Of a DNA stretch of 64,000 bases, positions 26,403 through 34,182 are shown in pieces. Where the stretch lies: the NCBI GenBank assembly GCA_020849475.1, contig JADLGE010000057.1, forward strand, positions 21,681 to 85,680, read 5' to 3'. Under the pieces are notes generated by a model. It had not been told where the DNA came from. It was given only the letters and a program-made list of their open reading frames with translations, and did not search any database. Within the stretch, counting starts at the first letter, position 1; each line of letters begins with the position of its first letter. Source of the stretch: Gammaproteobacteria bacterium. Lineage in GTDB: Bacteria > Pseudomonadota > Gammaproteobacteria > Ga0077536. The translations under genes were made by a program, and so were the position numbers.

Positions 26403-27353
26403 ATGTTGGCCGCCATGAAATGCCAACACACCCTGCACCATGCCCAAGGCCATCGCGGCTGGGACAACACCAACGCGCCGCGGCTCTCCATCGCACCCGG
26501 CGAGTCGATTGAGTTCCAGGCGCTCGATGCGTCGGACGGACAGCTCAATCCACAGTCAGTCGCCGACGACCTCTCGCGCCTCGACTTCGCACGCGTCAAC
26601 CCGGTGGTCGGGCCGGTGTATATCGATGGCGCCGCGCCAGGCGATGTCATCAAGGTCACGCTGCTCGACTTCACGCCCTCGGGCTGGGGCTGGACTGGCA
26701 ACATCCCGGGCTTCGGCCTGCTCGCCGAGGAGTTTCCCGCGCCGCATCTGCATCACTGGCACTACGATGTGACATCGCGCACGCCGGCCCTCTATGGCCC
26801 CGGCGGACGCGTACCCTTGAAACCGATGTGCGGCACCATTGGTCTCGCGCCGGCGGAAGCCGGGCATCACTCCATCGTGCCCCCGCGTCGTGTCGGCGGC
26901 AACATGGACATCCGCGATCTCGCGGCCGGCACCGAGCTGTATCTGCCGGTGGAAGTGGCGGGTGGCCTGTTCAGCCTCGGCGATGCCCATGCCGCGCAGG
27001 GCGACGGTGAGATCTGCGGCACGGCGATTGAAACCGCGTGTTCGATAGCCGCGAAGTTCGAACTCATCAAGAACACACCGCTCGCGACGCCGCGCTTCAC
27101 GACGCCAGGCCCGGTGTCACGGCATCTCGACGGCGCGGGTTACGAAGTGACCACCGGCATCGGGCCCGACCTCATGGTCGCGGCGCGCGATGCGCTGCGT
27201 AACATGATAGATGTGCTGTCGGCGCAGCACGGCATGGCGGCCATCGATGCCTACATGCTGTGTTCGGTGTGTGGCGATTTACGCATCAGTGAAATCGTCG
27301 ACATGCCGAACTGGGTGGTGTCGTTTTATTTCCCGCGGGTAGTGTTCGGCTAG
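26403..27353 (+). CDS. Acetamidase/formamidase family protein
   Basis: The 316-residue protein follows the FmdA/AmdA fold: WDNTNAP, then LDFARVNPVVGPVYIDGAAPGDVIKV, LKPMCGTIGLAP, GGNMDIRDL, the metal-site signature SLGDAHAAQGDGE and AIDAYMLCSVCGDLRI near the end. Characterised members hydrolyse formamide or acetamide to ammonia and an acid. The start may be the ATG at 26403 or the in-frame ATG at 26415, which fits family N-termini slightly better. It is 21 bp after the BVMO stop. Hydrolysis of a BVMO-derived product is speculative. Confidence 0.87.
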   Translation: MLAAMKCQHTLHHAQGHRGWDNTNAPRLSIAPGESIEFQALDASDGQLNPQSVADDLSRLDFARVNPVVGPVYIDGAAPGDVIKVTLLDFTPSGWGWTGNIPGFGLLAEEFPAPHLHHWHYDVTSRTPALYGPGGRVPLKPMCGTIGLAPAEAGHHSIVPPRRVGGNMDIRDLAAGTELYLPVEVAGGLFSLGDAHAAQGDGEICGTAIETACSIAAKFELIKNTPLATPRFTTPGPVSRHLDGAGYEVTTGIGPDLMVAARDALRNMIDVLSAQHGMAAIDAYMLCSVCGDLRISEIVDMPNWVVSFYFPRVVFG

Positions 27354-27361
27354 AGCGGGTC

Positions 27362-27988
27362 TCAGCTTCGAGCGAGGCGTCTACGCCCGCGCGATGCCAG
27401 GGCGATGGTCGCGAGTCCCAGCAGCCAGGCCGACGGCGGCAGCGGCACGGCGGCGAACGATACATTGTCGATGATGGCATCGAGTCCGCCGTTGCCGACG
27501 ATGTCACCGAAAGTGAGGGTGACATTGCCAGGCTCGCTGACCGTATAGCGTCGGGTCAGCGCGACATAGCCACCGCCCACCCGTCGCAATGTTTGCCCAT
27601 CCTGCACCCGACCGCTCAGCGACCAGAAAAAATCCGCCAGCAGCGCGGGCGAATTCAACTCGTTTGAATAGTCGAAGCGGAAATCGTAAACGCCGGCCTT
27701 CGGCACGACGAAGGTCTGAAAGATGCGCCCGCCGTTCTCGACGTCGCGGCCGCTGGGGCCGAGATCCAGCGCCCATTCGCCCGACGAACGCGGCACCACG
27801 GCGGTCAGATGGAAGGCCCTGGGGGGCACGGGATTGCCACCGAGAACACTCCAGCCATCAGGCACGGTGCCAGGATTGGTGGTGTTCTCGAAATCGCCAT
27901 TGACGACCAGTTGCGCGGCGGCCGGGACCGCCATGGATACGCCGACCAGGACGCAGAGCGAAAAGAAAGCTGTGGACGCGGTACGCAT
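27362..27988 (-). CDS. Exported PEP-CTERM protein
   Basis: The 208-residue protein starts with a signal peptide (MRTASTAFFSLCVLVGVSMAVPAAAQ). The body begins LVVNGDFENTTNPGTVPDGWSV and looks like a beta-sandwich (DUF642/choice-of-anchor type). The C-terminus is a PEP-CTERM sorting tail: the motif variant VPLPPSAWLLG, a hydrophobic helix, then the basic cluster SRGRRRLARS. Exosortase removes such tails at the inner membrane, and the proteins are usually linked to exopolysaccharide. GGGAG precedes the ATG at 27988. No exosortase gene is in the window. Confidence 0.82.
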   Translation of the reverse strand: MRTASTAFFSLCVLVGVSMAVPAAAQLVVNGDFENTTNPGTVPDGWSVLGGNPVPPRAFHLTAVVPRSSGEWALDLGPSGRDVENGGRIFQTFVVPKAGVYDFRFDYSNELNSPALLADFFWSLSGRVQDGQTLRRVGGGYVALTRRYTVSEPGNVTLTFGDIVGNGGLDAIIDNVSFAAVPLPPSAWLLGLATIALASRGRRRLARS

Positions 27989-28264
27989 GGTACTTCTCCC
28001 TGTAAGGCCCGGCGCCCACAAGAATTCGGGACGGCGAAAGCATTTTTTTATTTGTTCAAGTCGCGACACTGGGCGGCGGCGGGCCGCGCGTGCTTGGAAC
28101 GGCACGACCGTTGGCCGTCGTGCCACTCATGCGCGTGCCGGATTCCAGTCCCGGCATCGGTGAATTGTGTCAAATTGTTTCCGTTGGCGGTGGCGCAGTA
28201 GTCGGACCTGAGTCACAAATCCGCACCGCGGTCGCGTCATCGGAAGTCAGCGCACACCGTGGGC

Positions 28265-29272
28265 TTACAGACCACGCGTCCCTTGCGGTGAACTGCCCGA
28301 CAGGGCCCATGATCGACAAGCGTCAAAATCCTGCTTGCTCCGCCATAGCTGCGGTTCCGGCGCGTGAACATGCTGGAACATGTCCGCCGCAAGGGTGATG
28401 TCACGCCCGGCACAGGCGAAGCGCGCGAAGGCGTTGTAGTTCCACTCATCCGGATAGCGCGCCAACACGTCGAAGACGCCGCGCCTGAAATCCGCCCAGT
28501 TGAGCCGCGGCCAGACCTCCGAGGCGTACCACGATTCGGTCGCCGCCCAATAAATCCGCGCATACAGCGCCATGCCCTCCTCATTGCGCGTGCGCTCGGT
28601 AATGAGCCGGATGTAGCGTTCCAAATCAGCCGCCTTGCGGCCCCATTTCGGAGAGAAGTAATCCACCGCCGCAAACAAGGTCTGGTAGTAACAGGGCTTC
28701 GATCGCATGGCCTCATCGACGACCGCCATGACGCTGTCCTCATTCGCCTCGAGGCACGTCAGAATGCGCACCATGCTGGTGTACCAATGGGGATCCTCGG
28801 CGCCGACCGTCTTGTGTGCGAGCAGGAAGTCGCGCGCGACTTCCATCAACTGGCCAAAGACCTTCATGTCTTCTTCCGCAACACGTCCGCCGGGCCCGGT
28901 GCCGCGAAACGACCACGCGTGATTCTCGAGCACCATTGCACGCACCAGCACGGCAGTGGCGGACTGCGGATTGCTTGCCACCCACTGCTCGGTCTCCTCC
29001 TCCAGTTGCCGCCACGCCAGCGGGTCTTTCTGGTTCCAGGTCGCGCGGTCGCTCACGCCGAGATAGAAGAAACTCAGCTTCCACACGCCGCTTGGCAGGC
29101 GGGCGGCATTGCGACGATAGTCCTGCGCCGCGGCGTCCAATGACTTGAAGTCGGAATTGACGAAGGCCGTGAACGCCGCGGCGCGGATTTCCGCGCGCTC
29201 ACTCACTTCATCGGCACGGGACAGCCCCGGCGACATGCACAGGACAACAAGCGACAAGAAGATTTTGATCAT
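28265..29272 (-). CDS. Exported hypothetical protein, possibly DUF4034-like
   Basis: The 335-residue protein has a signal peptide (about residues 1-20, MIKIFLSLVVLCMSPGLSRA). The remainder is mostly helical and rich in Trp and Tyr, with segments such as DFKSLDAAAQDYRR, WYTSMVRILTCLEAN and YFSPKWGRK. The order of these elements resembles the little-studied DUF4034 proteins, but this is a tentative match. It is next to the PEP-CTERM gene on the same strand with a 276-bp gap, so a separate promoter is likely. No function can be assigned. Confidence 0.6.
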   Translation of the reverse strand: MIKIFLSLVVLCMSPGLSRADEVSERAEIRAAAFTAFVNSDFKSLDAAAQDYRRNAARLPSGVWKLSFFYLGVSDRATWNQKDPLAWRQLEEETEQWVASNPQSATAVLVRAMVLENHAWSFRGTGPGGRVAEEDMKVFGQLMEVARDFLLAHKTVGAEDPHWYTSMVRILTCLEANEDSVMAVVDEAMRSKPCYYQTLFAAVDYFSPKWGRKAADLERYIRLITERTRNEEGMALYARIYWAATESWYASEVWPRLNWADFRRGVFDVLARYPDEWNYNAFARFACAGRDITLAADMFQHVHAPEPQLWRSKQDFDACRSWALSGSSPQGTRGL

Positions 29273-29531
29273 TGTTGCAACTCCCTTGCTCGTAAGGTTT
29301 GCGCGTATCAGGCCGACAGGACGATGCGCATCGCGCTTGCTTTGCGCATGTGAAGCCTAGCTTTCTCGCAAATCATTGGTATGGACGTCGAGCCTGAGCA
29401 CGCGCGCGGACCCGACAGCCACGGAAGTGGACTCAGAATCAAGCGAGCGCAGCACAATGCGTCCGCTGCTGGGCAAATCCGGGCATGGCAGGCAGAGTAT
29501 ACGGTGTCGAATCAGCAGGATTGAGAGCGCT

Positions 29532-30008
29532 ATGTCCATCGAACACGAACAAGAAGTGCGCGGCGGTTGCTATTGCGGCGAAGTGCGATTCCTGGTGTCG
29601 GGCGGTGTGAGCCCGTTGGTATCGGGCTACTGTCATTGCGCGAGCTGTCGACATGCCCACGCCGCGCCGCTTTACCAGGTCGCGTGGATATCGACCGAGG
29701 ATTTCGAAATCACCCAGGGCAGCGAGTGCCTGAAGTGGTATACGCGCTCCGCCGTGACGCGCGAGCATCTGCGTAGATATTTCTGCGTCAACTGCGGCAC
29801 CAAGGTTTTCAATGCCTACGAAGGCCCGTTTGGCGGGCAACAGGTTACGACGACCGGGCTCTTCCCGTCCCTCTTCGATGACCCGATCCTGGCGCGCAGC
29901 GAACACTGGGCGCCGCGCTTACACATGCACTGTGAAGACAGCTTGATGGATGTCGCGCGGATCAACGATGGACTGCCAAAGCTTGCCAAGGGTGCCGATG
30001 GCGGCTGA
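29532..30008 (+). CDS. GFA (glutathione-dependent formaldehyde-activating) family zinc protein
   Basis: The 158-residue protein has the GFA zinc-site cysteines: GGCYCGEVRF at the N-terminus, GYCHCASCRHAH and FCVNCGTK. GFA domains bind two zincs; the founding member aids formaldehyde-glutathione adduct formation, but most members are uncharacterised. The ATG at 29532 is preferred as the homology start, with GAGAG a few bases upstream. It converges with a second GFA gene 23 bp away. The two differ in sequence, so they are not a recent duplication. Confidence 0.85.
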   Translation: MSIEHEQEVRGGCYCGEVRFLVSGGVSPLVSGYCHCASCRHAHAAPLYQVAWISTEDFEITQGSECLKWYTRSAVTREHLRRYFCVNCGTKVFNAYEGPFGGQQVTTTGLFPSLFDDPILARSEHWAPRLHMHCEDSLMDVARINDGLPKLAKGADGG

Positions 30009-30031
30009 ATGATGGGCTGGCGGCCACACGT

Positions 30032-30439
30032 TCATTGCGGTGGGCCATCGAATTCCACGAGCCCGTGGGCGGGTTTCGCCCACGCGGGCCGCGAGCGCGT
30101 GAAGATGGCCGCTGTCGGTTCGAATGCATCGAGACGGTCCAGACTGCCGACATAGAGCGTGATGAGATCCGGCGCCACTGCCGGCGTGCCAAACAACAAG
30201 CTTCCACAGCTTGCGCAAAAATGCCGGAGGGCAGCCTGACCGCTGCCGCCCACCGAAGTAGTCACCTTCGTTGCGCCGCTCACGGTGAACGACGACTTGC
30301 GCACGCCCATCACCGGCACCCCGAAAGACCCCGAAGCCCTCTGGCAATCGCGGCAATGGCAAATGACCGAGAACAGCACTTCGCCGCGCGCCTCGTATCG
30401 AACCTTGCCGCACAGGCAAGCTCCGGCATGCAATGTCAT
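30032..30439 (-). CDS. GFA family zinc protein (second)
   Basis: A 135-residue protein with the GFA pattern GACLCGKVRYEA, VICHCRDCQRASGSFG and HFCASCGSLLF, and a typical C-terminal region SRPAWAKPAHGLVEFDGPP. It has seven visible zinc-site cysteines. AAGGAG lies seven bases before the ATG at 30439. It is convergent with the GFA gene at 29.5-30.0 kb. The substrate is unknown. Confidence 0.88.
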   Translation of the reverse strand: MTLHAGACLCGKVRYEARGEVLFSVICHCRDCQRASGSFGVPVMGVRKSSFTVSGATKVTTSVGGSGQAALRHFCASCGSLLFGTPAVAPDLITLYVGSLDRLDAFEPTAAIFTRSRPAWAKPAHGLVEFDGPPQ

Positions 30440-30547
30440 AGGGATCTCCTTGGGATGGCGGCAAGCTCTGCTTAAGTGTCTGCATTACTCGGGCGCGCCA
30501 TTGAACGGCAATCAGCGCAGCGCGGACGCGCCGGCGCCAACGACGAC

Positions 30548-30940
30548 TCAGGCCGCGCCGAACAACCACTCATGTATCAACCTGCCAGGCGCGAGCGTGA
30601 ACGCCCCCGCTATCACGAGTCCACCGATGTACAGCTGGATCATGATGGCGCGATGACGCTGAATCTGCCCGCGTCGTGCTGCCACCAGCGCGGCCGGCAC
30701 CGAGTAAAGCACCAGCAGGCACAGCAGATGAATGACGCCGAAATGGTGGAGTACTTGCGGGCCCACTTTCGCGGGAAGGAATAGGGCAACGATGGCGGTC
30801 GAGAACATGAGTGCGAGATAGACCTTGCCGAATGATTTGTGAAGGTCTGTGCCTTTGTTCATGAACAGCAAGGTCGTGCCGAGGATGAATGCGGGGAGCA
30901 CGGTCGCGACATGGAAGTAGACGATGTGGCTGTAACTCAT
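30548..30940 (-). CDS. DUF2306-type integral membrane protein
   Basis: A 130-residue protein with four hydrophobic segments and the DUF2306 landmarks: DLHKSFGKVYLALMFSTAIVAL (His/Gly-Arg-Tyr-like motif) and RHRAIMIQLYIGGLVIAGAFTLAPGRL. The family has no established biochemical role. It starts about 10 bp after the stop of the shortened LLM gene on the same strand, so the two are probably transcribed together. Confidence 0.75.
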   Translation of the reverse strand: MSYSHIVYFHVATVLPAFILGTTLLFMNKGTDLHKSFGKVYLALMFSTAIVALFLPAKVGPQVLHHFGVIHLLCLLVLYSVPAALVAARRGQIQRHRAIMIQLYIGGLVIAGAFTLAPGRLIHEWLFGAA

Positions 30941-30949
30941 GTTTTCGCT

Positions 30950-31336
30950 TCAGGCTTTTGCAGCAGGATGCGTGCCGCCCGCATCCTGCCAGCGCTTCGC
31001 CCTCTCCACGACTTCATTCACGCTGCGCGCCGCGTTGGTGATGAACTCGAGGCCGAAGCCGTCGAGCGATCGCCCTGCTTGCTGCAGATGATGCTTCACG
31101 CGCGCGAGATGCTTGAGTGGTTCGGCGCCGGCGAACATGATCAAGGGGTCGTGGAAAGGGTCCTTCTCGGTGTAGGGGCCCCACAGTTTCGGTTCGCGGT
31201 CGTGGCTGGCGCCGAGTACGTGGTCGTAGGCCAGCACGTGGTCGTAGCCCAAGGCTTCGGTGGCGAGCGCATAGCGGCGCACGGCGTCAGGGTCGCCGGC
31301 GAGTTCAATCGGCGGGTAGACGGTGCCGATTTTCAT
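30950..31336 (-). pseudogene. Internally deleted LLM (luciferase-like) gene remnant
   Basis: The 128-codon frame has a good ribosome site (GAGGAG) and begins like a normal LLM protein for about 70 residues: MKIGTVYPPIELAGDPDAVR, YALATEALGYDHVLAYDHVLG and DPFHDPLIMFA. It then jumps without a stop to what looks like the C-terminal part of the family (RSVNEVVERAKRWQDAGGTH) and ends early. The central barrel strands, about 150-200 residues in full-length relatives, are missing. An in-frame deletion is the simplest reading. It may still be translated but is unlikely to be an active monooxygenase. Confidence 0.65.
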
Positions 31337-31495
31337 GGGGCGCTCCTCGCGTGGTCGATACGCACGAGTGTACGCGGCGCTGCCGCGCCGGGCGATAACC
31401 CGATGGACCGGATGGTTAAATCCGCCCTCGATGATTACACTCCCGGCGGCGCGCACCGCGCCCATTCCAACCGATACACCGGAGACCCCTGTCCC

Positions 31496-32569
31496 ATGTC
31501 CGACATGTTCGACTCGCTCGCCTTCGCGCGAGGCCCGGCCATGAAGAATCGCTTCATGCTCGCGCCCCTGACCAATTGCCAGAGCCACGCCGATGGCAGT
31601 CTGTCCGATGACGAATTCAACTGGCTGCGCATGCGTGCCGTGGGTGGTTTCGGCCACACCATGACCTGCGCCGCCCACGTAATGAAAAGCGGCCAGGGCT
31701 TTCCCGGTCAGCTCGGTATTTTCGACGACGCCCTGCTGCCCGGTCTCACCCGTCTTGCCGATGCCATCCGCGCAGCGGGCAGCGTGTCCTCCGTGCAGCT
31801 CTATCACGGCGGCATGCGCTCGCCGGCCGACATCATCGGTCACCAGCCGTGGTGCCCGTCGAACAACGAAGAGTTCAAAGCCCGTGCGATGACGGTGTCG
31901 GAGATCGAGCAGTCGATTGAAGCCTTCATCAAGGCCGCTGAGCGCGCCGAAAAGGCCGGCTTCGACGGTGTGGAATTGCACGGCGCCCACGGTTACCTGC
32001 TGTGCCAGTTCCTGAGCGGTGAAACCAACCAGCGCAGCGACGGCTATGGCGGCTCGCTGGAGAATCGCTCGCGTCCGCTGTTCGAAGTCATCAAGGGCAT
32101 ACGTCAGCGTTGCGGCGCCAACTTCCAGCTCGGCGTGCGCCTGTCACCGGAACGCTTCGGCATGAACATCGCCGATGCGCGCGCGGTGGCGCAACGTCTG
32201 ATGGATGAAGATCAGACGGATTACATCGACATGTCGCTGTGGGACGTGTTCGCCGAGCCGGAAGACGCGGCGCTCAAGGGCCGCAATCTCATGAGCTATT
32301 TCACCGAGTTGAAGCGCGGTCGCACGCGTCTCGGTGTGGCGGGCAAGATTCGTCGCCCGGAACACGTGAAAGCCGTGTTGGAATCAGACGTCGATTTCGC
32401 CTTGATTGGTCGCGCCGCCATCCTCCATCACGACTTCCCCAAACTCGCCGCCAACCCCGATTTCCAACCGTTGGAATTGCCGGTGTCGCGCGCGCATCTG
32501 AAGTCGCAGTTCCTGGGGCAGGCCTTCATCAATTACATGGCCGGCTGGCCGCACTTCGTGTCTGACTGA
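31496..32569 (+). CDS. NADH:flavin oxidoreductase / Old Yellow Enzyme family
   Basis: The 357-residue FMN barrel has RFMLAPLTNCQS near the N-terminus, VQLYHGGMR, the motif GFDGVELHGAHGYLLCQFLS with the substrate-binding His pair, and ETNQRSDGYGGSLENRSRPLFEV. The C-terminal phosphate site includes DFALIGRAAILH. Such enzymes reduce enones or related compounds with NAD(P)H. GGAG lies ten bases before the ATG at 31496, and the frame is open much further upstream without homology. There is no C-terminal Fe-S/FAD extension of the dienoyl-CoA reductase type. The substrate is unknown. Confidence 0.9.
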   Translation: MSDMFDSLAFARGPAMKNRFMLAPLTNCQSHADGSLSDDEFNWLRMRAVGGFGHTMTCAAHVMKSGQGFPGQLGIFDDALLPGLTRLADAIRAAGSVSSVQLYHGGMRSPADIIGHQPWCPSNNEEFKARAMTVSEIEQSIEAFIKAAERAEKAGFDGVELHGAHGYLLCQFLSGETNQRSDGYGGSLENRSRPLFEVIKGIRQRCGANFQLGVRLSPERFGMNIADARAVAQRLMDEDQTDYIDMSLWDVFAEPEDAALKGRNLMSYFTELKRGRTRLGVAGKIRRPEHVKAVLESDVDFALIGRAAILHHDFPKLAANPDFQPLELPVSRAHLKSQFLGQAFINYMAGWPHFVSD

Positions 32570-32583
32570 GCCTTTCCTCCGCC

Positions 32584-32608
32584 GGCCGGCGTCGCGCTGA
32601 CGCCGGCC
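32584..32608. terminator. Hairpin between convergent genes
   Basis: GGCCGGCGTC (32584-32593) and GACGCCGGCC (32599-32608) form a perfect 10-bp GC stem with a 5-nt loop between the OYE gene (+) and the DUF4399 gene (-). There is no T-run, so it is a probable bidirectional transcript end rather than a classic terminator. Confidence 0.5.
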
Positions 32609-32620
32609 GCGCGTCTCAAA

Positions 32621-33022
32621 TCATTCCACCGTGACGGTGATTGGCTTCGACATCACCGGTGTCGCGTGCGGCACATGCGCAAAATCGCCGAGCAACAATT
32701 GCAGCGTGTGCTTGCCGGGCGGCAGGGTCAAAGTGGTTTCAGTCTGGCCCGCGCCAAAGTGGCGATGCTGATCGTCCTTGGCGATGGGCTTGGTCAGATC
32801 GGGCAGCGGCGTATCAATCAGCAGGTGATGATGGCCAGTGTTTTCCATCTTGGTGCCGGCCGGCGCCACACCCCAGGGATTGCGCAAGCCGAAGACCACC
32901 GTGAAAGGACTTTTGACCGTGGCGCCATCGGCGGGCGAGACGATGTAGGCAGCGGGCTCGTCGGCGTTCGCGACGGCAGCGAACAGCGCGAGGGCAAAGG
33001 CGAAAGGAATGCGCTTGAACAT
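32621..33022 (-). CDS. Exported DUF4399 protein
   Basis: A 133-residue protein with a signal peptide (MFKRIPFAFALALFAAVANA). The short beta-domain has the DUF4399 pattern: AYIVSPADGATVKSPFTVVFGLR, the His-rich NTGHHHLLIDTPLP and LPPGKHTLQLLLGDFAHVPH. The conserved histidines suggest metal binding, but no role is known. The ATG at 33022 has GAGG about nine bases upstream. It lies 76 bp after the end of the pilus operon on the same strand and may be read through, but its content does not point to pilus function. Confidence 0.82.
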   Translation of the reverse strand: MFKRIPFAFALALFAAVANADEPAAYIVSPADGATVKSPFTVVFGLRNPWGVAPAGTKMENTGHHHLLIDTPLPDLTKPIAKDDQHRHFGAGQTETTLTLPPGKHTLQLLLGDFAHVPHATPVMSKPITVTVE

Positions 33023-33098
33023 GTAAAGAGGCCTCATGGACGGGGGCCTCATGCTAGCAAACTGGCGCGCGGCTCGCGCCTTCAGTCTCGTATCGCTG

Positions 33099-34181
33099 TC
33101 ACGGCATGATGGCGCGCGCGGCGAAACCCATGCCGGTGGAAAGCGCCGGAGAATTACGGAAAGACTGTGGGGGCATTTTCGGCCGTGCCTGCGGTGCAAC
33201 CGTGGTCGCGGTGCTGGCCGGCGCGCTCGGCATTGGTTGACTCACGATCACTTCCGGACCGGCGGCGGGCCCAGGATTCGGCACACGGCGGCCGGCCTGC
33301 TCGAGCATGGCCTGTGAGTAGGCGATACCGTTAAGAATCTCCGGCAGGGCCGGGCTGCGCTGTCGTGCAACACTGAACAGTTGCAGGGAGCCAGCATAGT
33401 TGCCGGCCTCCTGCTCAACCACCGCACGCGCAATCCAGGGTTCGGCCTTGTCGGCATCGAGCGAACAGGCGCGCGCCAGATAGGCGCGTGCGTTGTCTAG
33501 ATTGAGCTGCATGAGTTCCGCCACGCCCGCCCAGTAAAACGGCAGCCAGTTGTCGTGGTCGATTTCCAGCAGCGGCGCGAGCGTCAGCAGGGCCGAACCG
33601 TAATCGCCATTGGCAATCTGCAGGCGCGCGGTGATCTGGCGCAGGTTCTGGTGATTGGGCAGGCGCGCGAGCGCAGTGCGTGCCGCCATGAGCGCGCCGC
33701 GGATGTCGCCGGATTTTTCACGTTGCAGGATGCGCGGCACTTGGCGATCGAGATCGCTGCTGGCGGCGAGCTTGCCGTCCTTGCGCATGTGCGCGAAGCG
33801 TTCGGTGGCGGCCTTGTGATCGTCCGTGCTGACTTTCTCTTCCGGGCCCAGCACCAGTTCACCGCCGTCTTCGAGCGGGATGCCGGCCACGGCTTTTTCA
33901 GACATCACGGCCGGGCCGCCTTCGTTGGGCGTGAGGCCCGCCTCGGGCACGACTGGCGGCAGCGGCGCGAGGCTTTCGGCAGATGCGGCGGACGGTGCGC
34001 TCGTCACTGCCGGCGCGGCGTTGGCGGCCGCATTGGCATTGACGCCCGCGGCCGGCGCGACGGCCATATTCTGATTGAGACCCGCGGCGGGCGGCGCCTG
34101 GGCATCCAGCGCCCACGCCTGCCCCGCGCCCATCACGGCGCACAGAGCCAAGCTCAAAGCGGTGTGCTTGTGCGACTTCAT
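33099..34181 (-). CDS. Exported TPR protein of the pilus/secretion operon
   Basis: The 360-residue protein has an N-terminal signal (MKSHKHTALSLALCAVMGAG), an Ala/Pro/Asn-rich linker to about residue 90, TPR-like helical repeats from about 150 to 300 (GDIRGALMAARTALARLP, GDYGSALLTLAPLLEIDH, LDNARAYLARACSLDAD, GNYAGSLQLFSVARQRSP) and a Pro-rich tail. TPR proteins in this position (MshN-, PilF- or Tfp-type) help assemble secretins or pili. It starts one base after the secretin stop, so it is translationally linked. The exact homologue is not certain. Confidence 0.75.
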   Translation of the reverse strand: MKSHKHTALSLALCAVMGAGQAWALDAQAPPAAGLNQNMAVAPAAGVNANAAANAAPAVTSAPSAASAESLAPLPPVVPEAGLTPNEGGPAVMSEKAVAGIPLEDGGELVLGPEEKVSTDDHKAATERFAHMRKDGKLAASSDLDRQVPRILQREKSGDIRGALMAARTALARLPNHQNLRQITARLQIANGDYGSALLTLAPLLEIDHDNWLPFYWAGVAELMQLNLDNARAYLARACSLDADKAEPWIARAVVEQEAGNYAGSLQLFSVARQRSPALPEILNGIAYSQAMLEQAGRRVPNPGPAAGPEVIVSQPMPSAPASTATTVAPQARPKMPPQSFRNSPALSTGMGFAARAIMP

Positions 34182-34182
34182 G

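Noticed and set aside
29532..30439. The two GFA genes as a recent inverted duplication
   Set aside because: Outside the cysteine motifs the two proteins differ in length and sequence, so they are separate family members.
30950..31990. 346-codon open frame as a full-length gene
   Set aside because: Only the part from 31336 downward resembles LLM proteins and has a ribosome site; the upstream part is antisense to the OYE gene.
32584..32608. Reading this hairpin as another GTCAGAC repeat copy
   Set aside because: It shares no sequence with the family; it is an ordinary GC-rich stem between convergent genes.
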